The notes beneath the pieces are model-generated. The model was not told the origin of the DNA, ran no database searches, and worked only from the letters and a program-made list of their open reading frames with translations. Of a DNA stretch of 64,000 nucleotides, positions 34,057 through 44,640 are shown piece by piece. Position numbers and translations under genes: made by a program. The first letter of the stretch is position 1, and every line of letters begins with the position of its first letter. The DNA lies in assembly GCA_019137255.1 (NCBI GenBank), contig WPDH01000045.1, positions 62,001-126,000 on the forward strand. The letters are read 5' to 3'. The DNA comes from Corinectria fuckeliana. Lineage: Eukaryota; Ascomycota; Sordariomycetes; Hypocreales; Nectriaceae.

Positions 34057-35517
34057 ATGTTGCTCCAATCTTTCACCAGCGTGACGCCGGCCCTGGCACT
34101 AGGCGCTCTCGCGTTGCCACTTGTCGAAGCCAGCTTTGATAAGGGTTTAGACTGGATTTCTACCAACGCCTCCCTACCTAAAGTCGTGTAAGTGAAGATC
34201 ACCCTTTGAAACTATGACACTAAGCTTATTGTCGTAGCATCTACAGCGCAAAGGGCACGATCCTATCGGCCTCGAACTATAGCCGACTGGACAACATCAA
34301 CTACGGCGCTGTAGCTGGGCCTACGCCTCAAGAGCTGATAGGAAATGTCTCAGAGGTTCTGGATGTCGCACAGCTAGCTGTCGTTAACTTTGAAGTTTCC
34401 GGTGGCAGCTCTGGCCTTAATTCGTCGTTGTATCTCAACATCAGCCAACATGCGAACCGACAGCTTTGCACCGAGGGGTCTGACATCGTTGGTGCCATCA
34501 TGCTCCACGGAACAAACACTCTGGAAGAAACTGTGGGTTCTCCGAGGACAAAAAGACACATGTTGCTGATTTCCTGCAGGCCTTTGGCGTGGACTTGACG
34601 TTCAACTGCTCCAAGCCGTTTATTGCAACTGGTGCCATGCGCCCGGATACCTACGTCTCTCCCGACGGCCGATCGAACTTCTACCAAGCTGTCGCAGCTG
34701 CGGTATCGCCGGCTTCGCGCAACCGTGGGGGTCTCATTGCCTTTAATGACAGGTTAGTGAACGAGACGTTTCGTATGAACTAAACTGACAGCTCATAGGA
34801 TCACATCGATCTTCTACTCGACCAAGTTGAATGCCAACACACCCGACACTTTCAAGTCTCTCGAGCAGGGGAATCTGGGAGTGTTCCTGGCAGGCCAACC
34901 GTTTTACTATTTCGACGCCGGGTATCCGACTGGTCGACCTTACTTTGACATCACCAATACCACAGAGCTGTCTTCTGTAATTGTTCTTTACGGCCACCGT
35001 GAGTAACATGTCGAGAAAGCTAGGCGAGGATTGCCGGAATACTAACTAGATCTCAGAGGGCTTTGATGCATCTCTGATGTATGCCGCGGTCGCCAACGGA
35101 GCCAAGTATGTACAGTTGAGGTTATTTAGATATGCTGTCTCGCTGACTATGACTTCAGAGGTTTGGTCGTTCTAGGCCCTGGCGCAGCTCAACTTAGCCC
35201 CAGTGCCCAGAAAGCCGCTGCAGATCTCTTTGCTCGAGGCATCCCAGTTATCGCCGTTGCTCGCCCCGTGACGGGCACAGGAGTCCCTGAGATATTCCCT
35301 GGTGCCATGTATGTTCCGTTGACCCTTTTCTTGGACCCGACATCCTAACATCTTATCCAGTTTCTACTCTTCCTACGTCGGCGCGGAGCAGGCTAGAGTT
35401 ATGCTCCAGCTTGCACTCAATGCCGGTCTCAGCTTGGACGAGATCCGCGACGTGTTCGAGAATCCGCTCAGGAAGGCGGTATATGGCTCCTGGGCTAGCC
35501 AGCAAGCCTACTATTAA
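34057..35517 (+). CDS. Secreted L-asparaginase-like protein, atypical active site
   Basis: Seven exons, 34057-34187, 34238-34532, 34580-34752, 34799-34998, 35057-35105, 35159-35308 and 35361-35517, give 384 residues. A signal peptide is likely at 1-25 (ALALGALALPLVEA). The type II asparaginase fold is recognisable. KGTI (Thr51) aligns with the first catalytic Thr motif, HGTNTLEETAF (134-144) with HGTDTLEET, and STK (Lys209) with the active-site Lys. Two features are odd. The canonical Asp after the second Thr is Asn137, and the substrate-binding GSQDM-type loop is replaced by VSGGSSGLNSS (98-108). Several N-glycosylation sites fit secretion. It may be an asparaginase with changed specificity or a catalytically weak paralogue. 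One intron (34533-34579) has only 47 nt and a GTGGGT donor. Confidence 0.85.
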
Positions 35518-35967
35518 TAGTTAAAGCGGATTTAATGCCTAGCAAAGAAGACACATCTTAGGGAATGATAGTTGAGTATTTGAGAGAGATAATCAAACCT
35601 CACTCTGCTACGAAGCTAGTATGGAACTGAATCAAATCACGAGTGCCATCTGAACTTTCGAAAGTCGCACCGAAGGGACTCAGAGACCAGGTTAGAGGAA
35701 TCGTATAACACAACTATGTACTTATTTGATCGGTTCAATGCTTAGTGTTAACATCCAATAAGTGCCATACGTCGCGTTGCCACTTTCCAACCATTCATCA
35801 GTCCATACCCCTTCAATTACTAATGTTAAGGGCGGGCTGACAATAATGATAGAAAATAAAGATATTGAGTTAAGAAATGCCAGATTTCCAATATGGCACA
35901 TTACAACTAATGAGAGCCAGCTCCGCCCCGATCTCAATCGCTCGTCCAGCGTGACAGAGTCGACAGC
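35518..35967. other. Convergent intergenic region
   Basis: This holds the 3' ends of the asparaginase-like gene (plus) and the polygalacturonase gene (minus). No gene is visible. Confidence 0.5.
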
Positions 35968-37106
35968 TTAACAAGAAGCGCCGCTGGGGACTCCCTCGCA
36001 CTTGCTGGAGGTCTTGCCGCCGGTGACCTTGTTTCCAGTCCAGGTCCAGTTCTTGCACGAGGCGCAGAGGATGTAGATGTTGGTGCCCGACGACTTGACG
36101 GAGCCGGTGACCTTGTTGATGGTGACGTCGGTGATGGGAACGCCCGAGGTAGGGGTTCCAGTAGGGCTGCCGTTCTCGTAGTCCTGCTCGATGACGATGC
36201 CGTACTTGGCAATGTTGGACAGCGTGATGGTGTCGTACTTGATGTCCGAGACAGAGCCGGTGGCGCCGGAGACAGTCTTGATGCGAACACCATTGTCCGA
36301 GTCGGAGATCTTGGAGTTCGTGATGCGGACCGTCTTGACGACGTTGTCACTGCGGCCGCCGACGGAACCAATGGACAGACCGTGGCCACCGCTGCAGCTG
36401 CCGCCAGTGAAGGTGATGTTAGTGCCGGAGTTGATGGCGAGGCAGTCGTCCTGGTTCTTGACGACGGCGCCGGAGATGTAAACGCCAGTGGAGGAGCCGA
36501 CGTCGAAGGCATCGGTGTTGTGGCCGCCCTTGGTGTCGCCGAGGGAGTTGTCCAGGCTGATGCCGTAGACTCCCAGTGTGGTGGCGCCGTTGATGCTGAA
36601 GGCCTGGACGGGGGTGTTGAGAACATTGAGGTTCTTGATGTTGGAGTTCTTGAGCGAGTGGGCGCTGAAGAACTTGGGCTTCGTCTTGCCGCCGTTGCTG
36701 CCCTTGGAGTCCCACCAGCGCTGGCCCTGGCAGTCGATGGAGTGGCCGGAGGCACCCTCGATGAGGAGATTGCTGCCAGTGAAGGAGATCAGAGGACCCT
36801 CCCACTCCTTGTAGCCAAAGGTGGTGGCGCCCTGGAAGATGACCTGTAGGACGAGGAGGTTAATGCCGGAACGTGTTGTTTAGTGGTTTTAAGTCAACTT
36901 ACATGAGTGCCGGTGGTGAGCTTGGTCAGGTCTAGAGTAGTGCCAGCAGGGACGGCAATGTCCTTGAGGATGATGGTCGAGCAGCTGGCCTTGTTCTTGA
37001 TGGCAGTGGCGGCATCGGTGAAGGTGCAGCTAGCACGGGGAGCCACGATGGGGGTGGCAAAGGCAGACGAGGCCAAAGCCCCGAGAACGAAGAAGACGGA
37101 GTGCAT
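35968..37106 (-). CDS. Secreted endopolygalacturonase, GH28
   Basis: This enzyme hydrolyses alpha-1,4 links in polygalacturonate outside the cell. Exons 36903-37106 and 35968-36843 (59-nt intron) give 359 residues, typical of fungal endo-PGs. A signal peptide (MHSVFFVLGALASSAFA) is followed by a short propeptide ending in Arg (TPIVAPR). All four GH28 motifs are present: NTD (177-179), QDD (199-201), GHG (221-223) and RIK (255-257). Cys pairs near the C-terminus (ILCASCK, KCEGVPSGASC) match the family. Exon 2 has no internal Met, so ATG-based ORF searches show only shadow frames. A TATA-like box lies about 160 bp upstream. Confidence 0.95.
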
Positions 37107-38499
37107 GGTTGCAATGAGTTGTAAGTGCAAAGAACTATGTCAAATAGTTGTTGATTGAGTGTGAGTGTTGAAAAGAGTGTTGAAGAACAAAGAATGAATG
37201 AATGATGAAAGAAGATGGAATTGTACTGGCTGAGGAAAATCTACAACTACGATGCCAAGAAGGCTGTTATATATGATTGCTACGAGTTGACTTACTTGTT
37301 CGTATTTCCCCTTAAACCACCTCAACACGACAATGCTAGACAGCTGTCACAGAAGTTCGTATGTACTCCCCACGGCCGACAAGGCTGTAACGGGAAATCT
37401 CGGTCCGTTCGGCATCAAGCGAATAGATCAACTTGATCAAAAGGGATCCACCCGATGCCTGAATTTCCCGGAGCCTAGTCGGTCAACCACAGTACCAACT
37501 GGACGGGCCGGACCTATTCGGCCAAGATCCCTGCAACGGCTAACACGGCAGCTAAGGCGCCCTTTCTGGTTTCACCAACACTCGGGAAACATACCATTCT
37601 GCCGGACTAAGCACGGCTATTGATGAAGCTTCTTCAAGCAACGGTACCCCAAAACGTCCCCTCTCAGTTGGCTTGCGGGAGAAGCTCGACGACGGGATTG
37701 GTGGCCTGGCTATTCTCCGCGCCGCTAGAGTTGAAGCGCGATGGTTACGGTGGGAGAGTTCTTTGGGGATCTGGACTCCTGGGATTACCGTGTTCTAGAA
37801 CGTGGATGGCAGGTCAGAATCCACAGCCAGGCGTATAAGAGGCTGAGAGTTCAGACTGGCAACTGTCACGCAACGTACTTTAGGGAGCAGGTTCAATTGA
37901 GCCCATGGCATCGCACTCGACTGAGAGGCAAGACGTTTGATTAAATGATGTGATTTGTCAGATGAGGCTGAGACTCACAAGCAGACAGGTGAGAGCATGC
38001 TGAAATGGGTGAAGCTGCTTGCAAGTAACGTCTGTTGAGAGTAGGCAGTTACATCCTAGCATTTCTATTCGCGTATCCAGACAGAGGACAAAGTCAAACT
38101 GCCCTGTAACCTTGACTCTCAGGGCAAGCAGCAAGATGTCACCTACCATTAGTTGACTACTAAAATAGCCGGTAGGGTTACATCGTGAAGTGTCTCAGGC
38201 AATTAAGTGCGTGGATGATTCGCTGGGAGGATAATCGTATGCACAAGCAGCTCACAGTGTGAACCTTCTACCTTTCCAAATTGAAGCTTAACAAGCCCGG
38301 TGGTGTGCTTTAGTCTAGGGTATAATACGCACTTTGTTTAATGGTCATTGATTTTCCAAGACTAATACAAAGTACTGGACTTACGCCATTATATAACTCA
38401 GTAAGAAATTGATGAAGGAGAAGAAAGGAAACCGCAAGATCTTCTCGCTGGTAGTACGACACACTAACCCTCGTTCAATGTATCTTCTTTGTTTCCGCG
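37107..38499. other. Polygalacturonase upstream region and spacer
   Basis: The part next to 37107 is the promoter of the polygalacturonase gene. The rest contains short ORFs without motifs. No gene is recognised up to the 3' end of the APH-type gene. Confidence 0.5.
37267..37273 (-). promoter_or_regulatory. TATA-like box of polygalacturonase gene
   Basis: TATATAA on the minus strand lies about 160 bp upstream of the start codon. The position is plausible given a leader of about 100 nt. No experimental support is available. Confidence 0.45.
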
Positions 38500-39996
38500 T
38501 TAATCGAACAGTATCTCAGATAAACGCTCCTTTGCCCCTGTCGGGTCCCAGTTCACAAGAATCCGCTCTTTTGACTCATCCATCTTTCTCTCTACAAACG
38601 GCTCCATCGCTCTTCTTGCATCCTCGCTTAGAAGCTGGACTCTTGTTTTCCAAAGGTCTCCCTCTAGGACGTCCTTTCCCCGACTGCCGAAGAAACGCTC
38701 GTCCAAGTACTTCCAGAAAATGGTATCGAAAGCCCAGCTCTTCCTCGCGACATAATTGAGCCAGAACCGCCCAGTGTTCCAGCTCTCGCGCATATACGTC
38801 GATGGAGATGGAGAAGACGTGGTCCCCTCCTCCCGCTCTGCCTGTTCCATAGCCGATAGCCAGGTTTTCAGCCGCACGTCGTAGACTTTCCGCCAGTCGT
38901 CGATGCCAGTGGACCACATTTCAGGCACGTCGAGCAGCAACCACCAAGGTGGATCGAGGACAAATTGAGGAGGCCCGGCGTACGTGTACTCCCAGTCGAT
39001 AGCCGCAACGATGTCGTCGTCTTCATTTACAAGGACGTTGGCTGGCCTGAAGTCATCGCACCAAAGCGGAAAGGGCCCTGTCCCGTTCGGAGCCGGGCAA
39101 CGGTGGGAAGGATTGGTTTTAGACTGGGCAGACCAAGTATCTTCTGAAAATCCAAATGAAGAGAGTTTTCCTTCCTTGGCAAGTCTGCGGAACAATTGAC
39201 GGGCGACGTATTTGTTTCGGCAGTCATCGCTCGTAGAGATGAGATCGTTGTGTTGGAAAACCAGCTGTATCAAGTGCATCTCTGCCAGCGCAAGATACCA
39301 CTCATCAGAAGTGCCGTACGTCTTTTCTTCTGGTGGAAGGAGTGCACGTGGGAGGTTGGCGAGCTGGAGCATATTGTTCATGTTCTGGGTGACAGGTCGT
39401 CCGGCCACAGTGTAAGAGCTACCTTTGGCCTCACCCAAAGATCCAATGAGAGGGAAGACGGAGTGAGAGAGCTGTAGTAAAAAGCGAGCCATTTTGAGAT
39501 AGTGGCGATGAAGCACAGCCTCTGAAATATCGGGGTTCAGAACGTGTATCATATCGGGATCTTGATTGGGGGTTGCCAGCGCGTCTGATAAGTCTCGCCG
39601 AGTATCGAAGTGCTCCATGATGATGAACGGCCCAACCTCAGACTTCGAGCCGTGATGGAAAATCCGTGCAACTGGAATATTGGTCGCTTTACCAATGTAC
39701 ATAGCCGTCGCAGCCTCCCGATCAGTTTTTTCATCCGGAAACTGGGCAAGATTGGTACAAGGCAGTCGAACTATGACATCTTCAGAGGCTCCCCGAAGAT
39801 GCACTCTGTAGAGAATATTAAAACCGCCGATGATCAAGGGTGTTACCAGTGTGGCCTCGTCCCCAAATTTCTCTGCCACAAGGGATTCAACAAGGCGACA
39901 GGTCGACGTTAGTCGTAGCTGTTTCTGTGATGCTTCCCAGTCCTCATCATTTCTGTCCCACGCAACGTAGTCGAAGTCTTGCCGATCCTTGTCCAT
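38500..39996 (-). CDS. APH-fold phosphotransferase family protein
   Basis: A single exon of 498 codons encodes a protein of the aminoglycoside phosphotransferase/choline kinase-like superfamily, large in fungi and mostly of unknown substrate. The N-lobe has GGFNILYRVHL and VIVRLP, where the Arg replaces the usual ATP-binding Lys. The catalytic-loop motif reads CDDFRPANVL in place of HGDxxxxN, so Cys stands where His is usual while Asp and Asn are kept. The metal-binding motif is AIDWEYTYAGPP. The Cys variant occurs in many fungal members as I recall. There is no signal peptide. Substrate and role cannot be told from sequence; real antibiotic resistance is unlikely. Confidence 0.85.
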   Translation of the reverse strand: MDKDRQDFDYVAWDRNDEDWEASQKQLRLTSTCRLVESLVAEKFGDEATLVTPLIIGGFNILYRVHLRGASEDVIVRLPCTNLAQFPDEKTDREAATAMYIGKATNIPVARIFHHGSKSEVGPFIIMEHFDTRRDLSDALATPNQDPDMIHVLNPDISEAVLHRHYLKMARFLLQLSHSVFPLIGSLGEAKGSSYTVAGRPVTQNMNNMLQLANLPRALLPPEEKTYGTSDEWYLALAEMHLIQLVFQHNDLISTSDDCRNKYVARQLFRRLAKEGKLSSFGFSEDTWSAQSKTNPSHRCPAPNGTGPFPLWCDDFRPANVLVNEDDDIVAAIDWEYTYAGPPQFVLDPPWWLLLDVPEMWSTGIDDWRKVYDVRLKTWLSAMEQAEREEGTTSSPSPSTYMRESWNTGRFWLNYVARKSWAFDTIFWKYLDERFFGSRGKDVLEGDLWKTRVQLLSEDARRAMEPFVERKMDESKERILVNWDPTGAKERLSEILFD

Positions 39997-41246
39997 ACTA
40001 ATTGCCGTGCTGCCAGGTAAAGATTGATAGATAGCGTAGTCAAAGGTGCAACAAACAGCTCACCTAGGGCTTGTCAGTTTGATTTTGAACTGGGTTGCTA
40101 GTTGTATCCAACACTCTGCAAGGGTCCTCGCATGCCTTGTTGGTCGTGGTTGGCAAGGTGACGTAAGACGCAAGGTTAGCAAACGAATCACTCAAGGCAA
40201 GCGGATGGCTCGGACTAGTCTCGGCTAATTTCAGTAGATTTTGTTTCACTGTTGCCGCCCGTCAGACGGTGACTAGTTCGATGGGAGTCCTCAACCCAAC
40301 GTTGACGAAATATCGTCCTTGATTAAGCGCCCAAGCTCTATTGTCTAAAAATGAAACCCCTACCACGCCCACAACGCTTCGGTATCATATTTAGTCCGGC
40401 CGGTTGGCCGGATTTGCTTGGCCCTAGGCAACAATATGGCATCATTGAGGCAAAAATGCACTAGTGGATCAGCCCTGTAGACTTAAGAACCACCAACCAA
40501 CAGCCGGAAACCTAAGAGCCAATAGCTAATAATTAACAACCAACAACCTGTAAGCAACCAAACACTGCTGATAGTCCACGACTGACAACTCAAGGCCGGC
40601 AACTAAAACGGTACCAACAATCACAACAACAACGAGTAATCACCAAGGCTTCCGTCGCCTCACGTAATCACCAGGACCCAGGAGACCATGGCTCTACAGT
40701 CGTCAACTTCTCCCCCCTCTCCCCCTCTCCCCCCCTCCCCCATAACGTATCTACTAACCAGATATGCAATTTGCTCGTGCGTACTGAAAGTCGTTATGTT
40801 GGCTTGCCGCCTCGTGCTACCGGGCTGAGAGGCCAAGACAATACTTTGTTATGGCCAACACAATGCGGCCGTCTTGATCGGTGGTGGCAAGGTTTCGGAG
40901 GAGACGGCATTCTACATCGTTGCCTGGATACGTGCTGAGTACATGTGATGTCTTGACGAGAAGGAAAAGTATTAAAAAGCTCGAGCATGCTGGACTTTCT
41001 TTTTACATCAAAACACACAAAAGCAGCATACCTCCTTACTTACCATCAAAGATTAAGAACTTTTCATTTGCTTTACCTGTCTCTAAGTGTCGTATCTGGT
41101 CTACCAGGTGAACTGAGCCGGCTTCCCTTACGAACCATCATCAAACCCTCTTTGATCACGGATTCTCACTCAGAGGTAATCTGAATGCATGGCATTTCCG
41201 TTACAACCCAACTAATTTAACCCTCAGGAACATCAACGAACTCATC
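39997..41246. other. Intergenic with degenerate low-complexity sequence
   Basis: About 40480-40620 is rich in imperfect AACCAACAACC units, and 40705-40742 is a C/T-rich run. No gene or RNA is recognised. Confidence 0.5.
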
Positions 41247-41456
41247 ATGTCCAATGACAGGAACAGCGACAACAGTCTCGAGCGAGAGTTTGGATACGAA
41301 GACGCCACGATTGCTGCTGGGAAAGCAAGTCAAGAGCGGCGCTCGACCGCCAAAGAAGACAAGAAGAAGAAGGATGAGGGTGATAGGCAGGCAGATATGA
41401 AGGAGGCTATGTTCAAGGCCGCAATTACTAGTAAGGAGAGGCGCAGAAAACGCTGA
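41247..41456 (+). CDS. Small charged ORF, possible gene
   Basis: An ATG-started frame of 69 codons encodes a very charged peptide (Lys/Arg/Glu/Asp) with AKEDKKKKDEG and a basic end (SKERRRKR). I do not recognise it. A sequence resembling a branch site and acceptor (TTTAACCCTCAG, ending 41226) lies just upstream, so it could be a last exon. The composition fits a small nuclear protein. Support is weak. Confidence 0.25.
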   Translation: MSNDRNSDNSLEREFGYEDATIAAGKASQERRSTAKEDKKKKDEGDRQADMKEAMFKAAITSKERRRKR

Positions 41457-42053
41457 TAGGAGTGTGGTACTGCAAGAGTTGCAAGTGTTGTCAACATGAC
41501 ACCCCCGCTTGCTTCATCATGCACCGCTACTTCGTTTGGCTTCCACAATTTATCGTAGACGAAAGGAACCTCGGGCCGTATGAAGATTGTATGCATAGTT
41601 GTTTTTTAGTCTACTACGCTATGTCTTAGTCTTAGTCCAATGGCCGGTTTTGTTCCAGAAGAGTCTTTTTCCACGTCAAGTAAACACATTAGCCCCCTGC
41701 CTACAGGTTGCGAGCGCTCGAAGTCTTCGGCTACCAGCTAGAGTCGCTTCCTCTCAGAGGGTGACGGTGGTCACAGCATCAAGGCAATGGATGAGTACGT
41801 TTCTTGGATTAATGTCAAAAATGATTGTGGTATCTCCCGCGGTTGTACTCCGAGGCTTGAGGATCCGTTGTGGGCTTACTCGTGCCCACAGAGACAGTTC
41901 CCGCCTCAATTCTCCGTCAAACAACAAAACCCCTATGGTCGTTGGGCGCCAGATATTGAAGAAGAAAACCTGGGCCTGCCGACCATGTATCTGCACCCTC
42001 GCTCTTTATGCTTTCTACCCGGAAGCAAATGAAGTTGAAGTCTTCAGGCCATC
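41457..42053. other. Intergenic
   Basis: Short ORFs only, on both strands, and no recognisable motif. The right end is the 3' flank of the small zinc-binding gene. Confidence 0.45.
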
Positions 42054-42412
42054 TTATACCTCGGCAGGGAAATCCGTTGGCCAACACTTCTCCTTAGGCC
42101 AGAGCTTCGCGTTGTGCGTCTCGGCATGCTTCTCGAGCTGGATCTTGTTCGTGTTGACGATTTCCTTGCGGCAGTTGGCGCACTATCCGTGGTCAGCGAG
42201 GGGCCCGAGGAGTTCGAAATAGTCGAAGGGGGAGGGAGTCTCACGATGGAGGTAGGCTTGGGTGCCTTGACAGGCAGGCCGTTTGCCTTGACTGGGGCGC
42301 GGGTTCCAGCTGCGTCAGCCTTCTTGTGCTCACGGGCGATCTGGACGAGTTAGCAGAGGTCCGCGGAGGTAGAATTCTCGTAGCGGACTCGGTCTTTCTT
42401 CGAGATGGGCAT
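42054..42412 (-). CDS. Small zinc-binding protein, At2g23090-like
   Basis: Three exons, 42389-42412, 42245-42340 and 42054-42182, give 82 residues. The N-terminus is basic (MPISKKDR, IAREHKKADAAGTRAP). A VKANGLPVKAPKPTSI linker leads to a zinc-finger pattern C41xxC44-x14-H59xxxH63 (CANCRKEI ... LEKHAETH) and a WPKEKCWPTDF tail. This layout is that of a small fungal protein family often described as At2g23090-like zinc-binding. The biological role is unknown. Exon 1 is uncertain: its donor (GTCCGC) is weak, although the acceptor has a good GCTAAC branch site. The second intron is standard (GTGAGA..TAG). Confidence 0.65.
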
Positions 42413-43355
42413 GGCTGTAGTGGGAGGTGATGCTTGGCGTGTGTAGTAGATTGTGGTATTGCCTAGGTTGAAAGGAATTTCACGATGAATCTTTCGGCAA
42501 GGCTTATCATATGACGCAGGCTTATCTTAGCGCTCCAAAAGCGGTGGCAATAGGCAGTAATTTAGCTGTAGACTTTGGGGGCGACGAGCGCTAGCTCAGT
42601 GCTTCGGAGAAGAGGTCACTGGAACTTGCTTCACCACTGCAACAATGCCCTGACTGACCTGGCAAACTCCCTGTGCAAGTGCTGGTGGCCCCCGGACCGG
42701 TCTTTTCACGTCAGCATTCTGCCCCAGGCAAGCGTCCCGTCTATTCAAAATAAACGTTCTCTCGCTCGAGGCAACCGGTATTACGATGGCTTTGTCTACC
42801 CGTGATCTGGTGTAACCGAAGCTGTAGATTCCACGGGTAAGCGTCAGCGGCGCAGAGGACAACACTGTGAAGAGAACCCCCGCGTAGCGACCACAGACAC
42901 TAATAATGATCGAACGAGCACTTCTTCCGACGCCTCAAGACGGGGCTCGGAGGCCGAACAGCTGTGTATCCGGATCTTCAACCTGTTGGCAAGACTCAAC
43001 GGATACGGTCAAGAGGTTTCTTCGGTAACCATGTCGCACACAGCGGAGCCTTCGCTATCCGGACCTCGTATTTTTGGTTCTATAAACAATGGCGACAAAA
43101 TCAACCTCTTGTCAAGCCCGCATCAAGTACAACGCTGGGACAGTTTCGGCAGCCGTCGCCTCAATGCTACGGGTTACGCAGCAGAGAGAGTCGCACTTTG
43201 TGGACGTTACTCCGTTACATTGGTGGGACTCTGGATTCCTTCAAATAAACCCAGACCAGACTTTCTCCTGCAATTAATTAGAACAGCCTACAAGTCCAAG
43301 GACACTTGGCAGACTCATTCTCTAATTGAAAGGCCCCAGCTTGAAGCTATCCACT
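42413..43355. other. Intergenic
   Basis: This is the leader side of the zinc-binding gene (minus) and of the FAD monooxygenase gene (plus). Overlapping ORFs at 42964-43576 have no domain content; the 3' part of one is the first exon of the monooxygenase read in the wrong frame. Confidence 0.45.
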
Positions 43356-44640
43356 ATGCCGACGAAGCCAGTCCTGATCATCGGCGCCGGGCTTGTAGGG
43401 TTGACGCTCGCCCACGGCCTCCACGAGGTAACATTGCCCCCCTCCTCCACCACAGATACGAAGCCCTCCCCCGCCTTCTTCGTGTTCATGTTAACCCGAG
43501 TCGAAGGCCGGCGTCCCCTTTGAGGTCTACGAGCGCGACGAGCACATCGCCGCCCGCGGCCAAGGCTGGGCCCTGACCCTTCACTGGGTGCTGCCCTTCC
43601 TGAGGAAGCTGCTGTCGCAGGAGGCGCTCGACGGCGTCGACTCGGCGCAGGTCGATCCCGACGCCGACCGCGACGGGACGGGACGCATCGTGCTGATCAA
43701 CCTCGACACGCTGGAGCCCAAGTTCCGCATCCCCGTCAAGGAGCGCCGACGCGTCAACCGCGAGAAGCTGCGCAACGCCCTGCTGCGGAAGGTGAGCGAC
43801 CGCGTCCACTGGGGCAAGCGCCTCGCGGCAATCGAGGAGCACGATGGCGGCGTCGTCGCCGTGTTCGACGACGGCACCAGGGCAGACGGCGCCGTGCTCG
43901 TCGGCGCCGAAGGAAGCAACTCACGCACCCGCAAGTCCTTGGCCCCCAAGACGTATCGCAACACGCAGCTGCCCGTCCGATGCGTCGGGACGGCAGTGGA
44001 CTTTACGGCCGAGGCGGTCAAGCCGCTGCGACAGATCGACCCTCTGCTGTTCCAGGGCGTCCACCCAGCGACCGGCTACTTCCTGTGGGTCAGCATGCTC
44101 GAGACGCCGGCCATCAACGGCACCAAGGGGACCGGCGACGAGCGGTACCGCGTGCAGTTCAACGTCTCGTGGCCGGCGAAGACGCCCGACGACGAAGTCG
44201 AGCCTACCGACGCGGAGAAATTGGCGGGTATGAAGCGGCGGGCGGAAGCGTTCAACCCGGTGCTTCGTGATGCCGTCCATTCAATCCCGGAAGGGTCCGA
44301 AATGCTCGAGATTGTCCAGCAAGACTGGCCGTGCCTGGACTGGGACAACCGCGGCGGCCGAGTGACTCTCGCGGGGGACGCGGCGCACGCCATGTCCATC
44401 TATCGAGGGGAGGCGGCCAACCATGGGATGCTCGACGCCTACCGGCTCTGCGAGAAGCTGGACGGGATATACAGCAGAGGGATGGACATGAAAGCCGGCG
44501 TCGACGAGTACGAGGCCGAGATGAGGGAGCGAGCAAGCGCGGCGGTGTTGTTGAACCGGCAGGCGTGTCTAGAAGGGCATGATTGGGCTAGCCTGAATGA
44601 CAAGGCGGCAGTGCTGAAGCGGGTGACATTTGACTCGTAA
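43356..44640 (+). CDS. FAD-dependent monooxygenase (class A)
   Basis: This is an aromatic hydroxylase-type flavoprotein using NAD(P)H and O2. Exons 43356-43427 and 43507-44640 (79-nt intron) give 401 residues. The first exon carries the dinucleotide-binding GAGLVG motif (residues 10-15). The second begins AGVPFEVYERD, so splicing restores the Rossmann beta-alpha-beta unit. GAEGSNSRTR stands in the DG-motif position and VTLAGDAAHAMS is the FAD ribityl-binding GD motif. An acceptor 6 nt upstream would add Ser-Lys and cannot be excluded. The second exon looks more GC-rich than the flanking sequence. Substrate is unknown. There is no adjacent synthase to tie it to a metabolite pathway. Confidence 0.85.

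Noticed and set aside
35934..36755. 273-codon Ala/Ser/Thr-rich minus ORF
   Set aside because: Shadow frame of the polygalacturonase second exon, whose true frame has no internal Met.
38500..39996. Antibiotic resistance gene
   Set aside because: Only the broad APH fold is shared; fungal members of this size and loop type are not known resistance enzymes.
42590..42640. tRNA-like string CTAGCTCAGTG
   Set aside because: Resembles a D-arm A box, but no matching GGTTCGA B box, anticodon arm or acceptor pairing follows.
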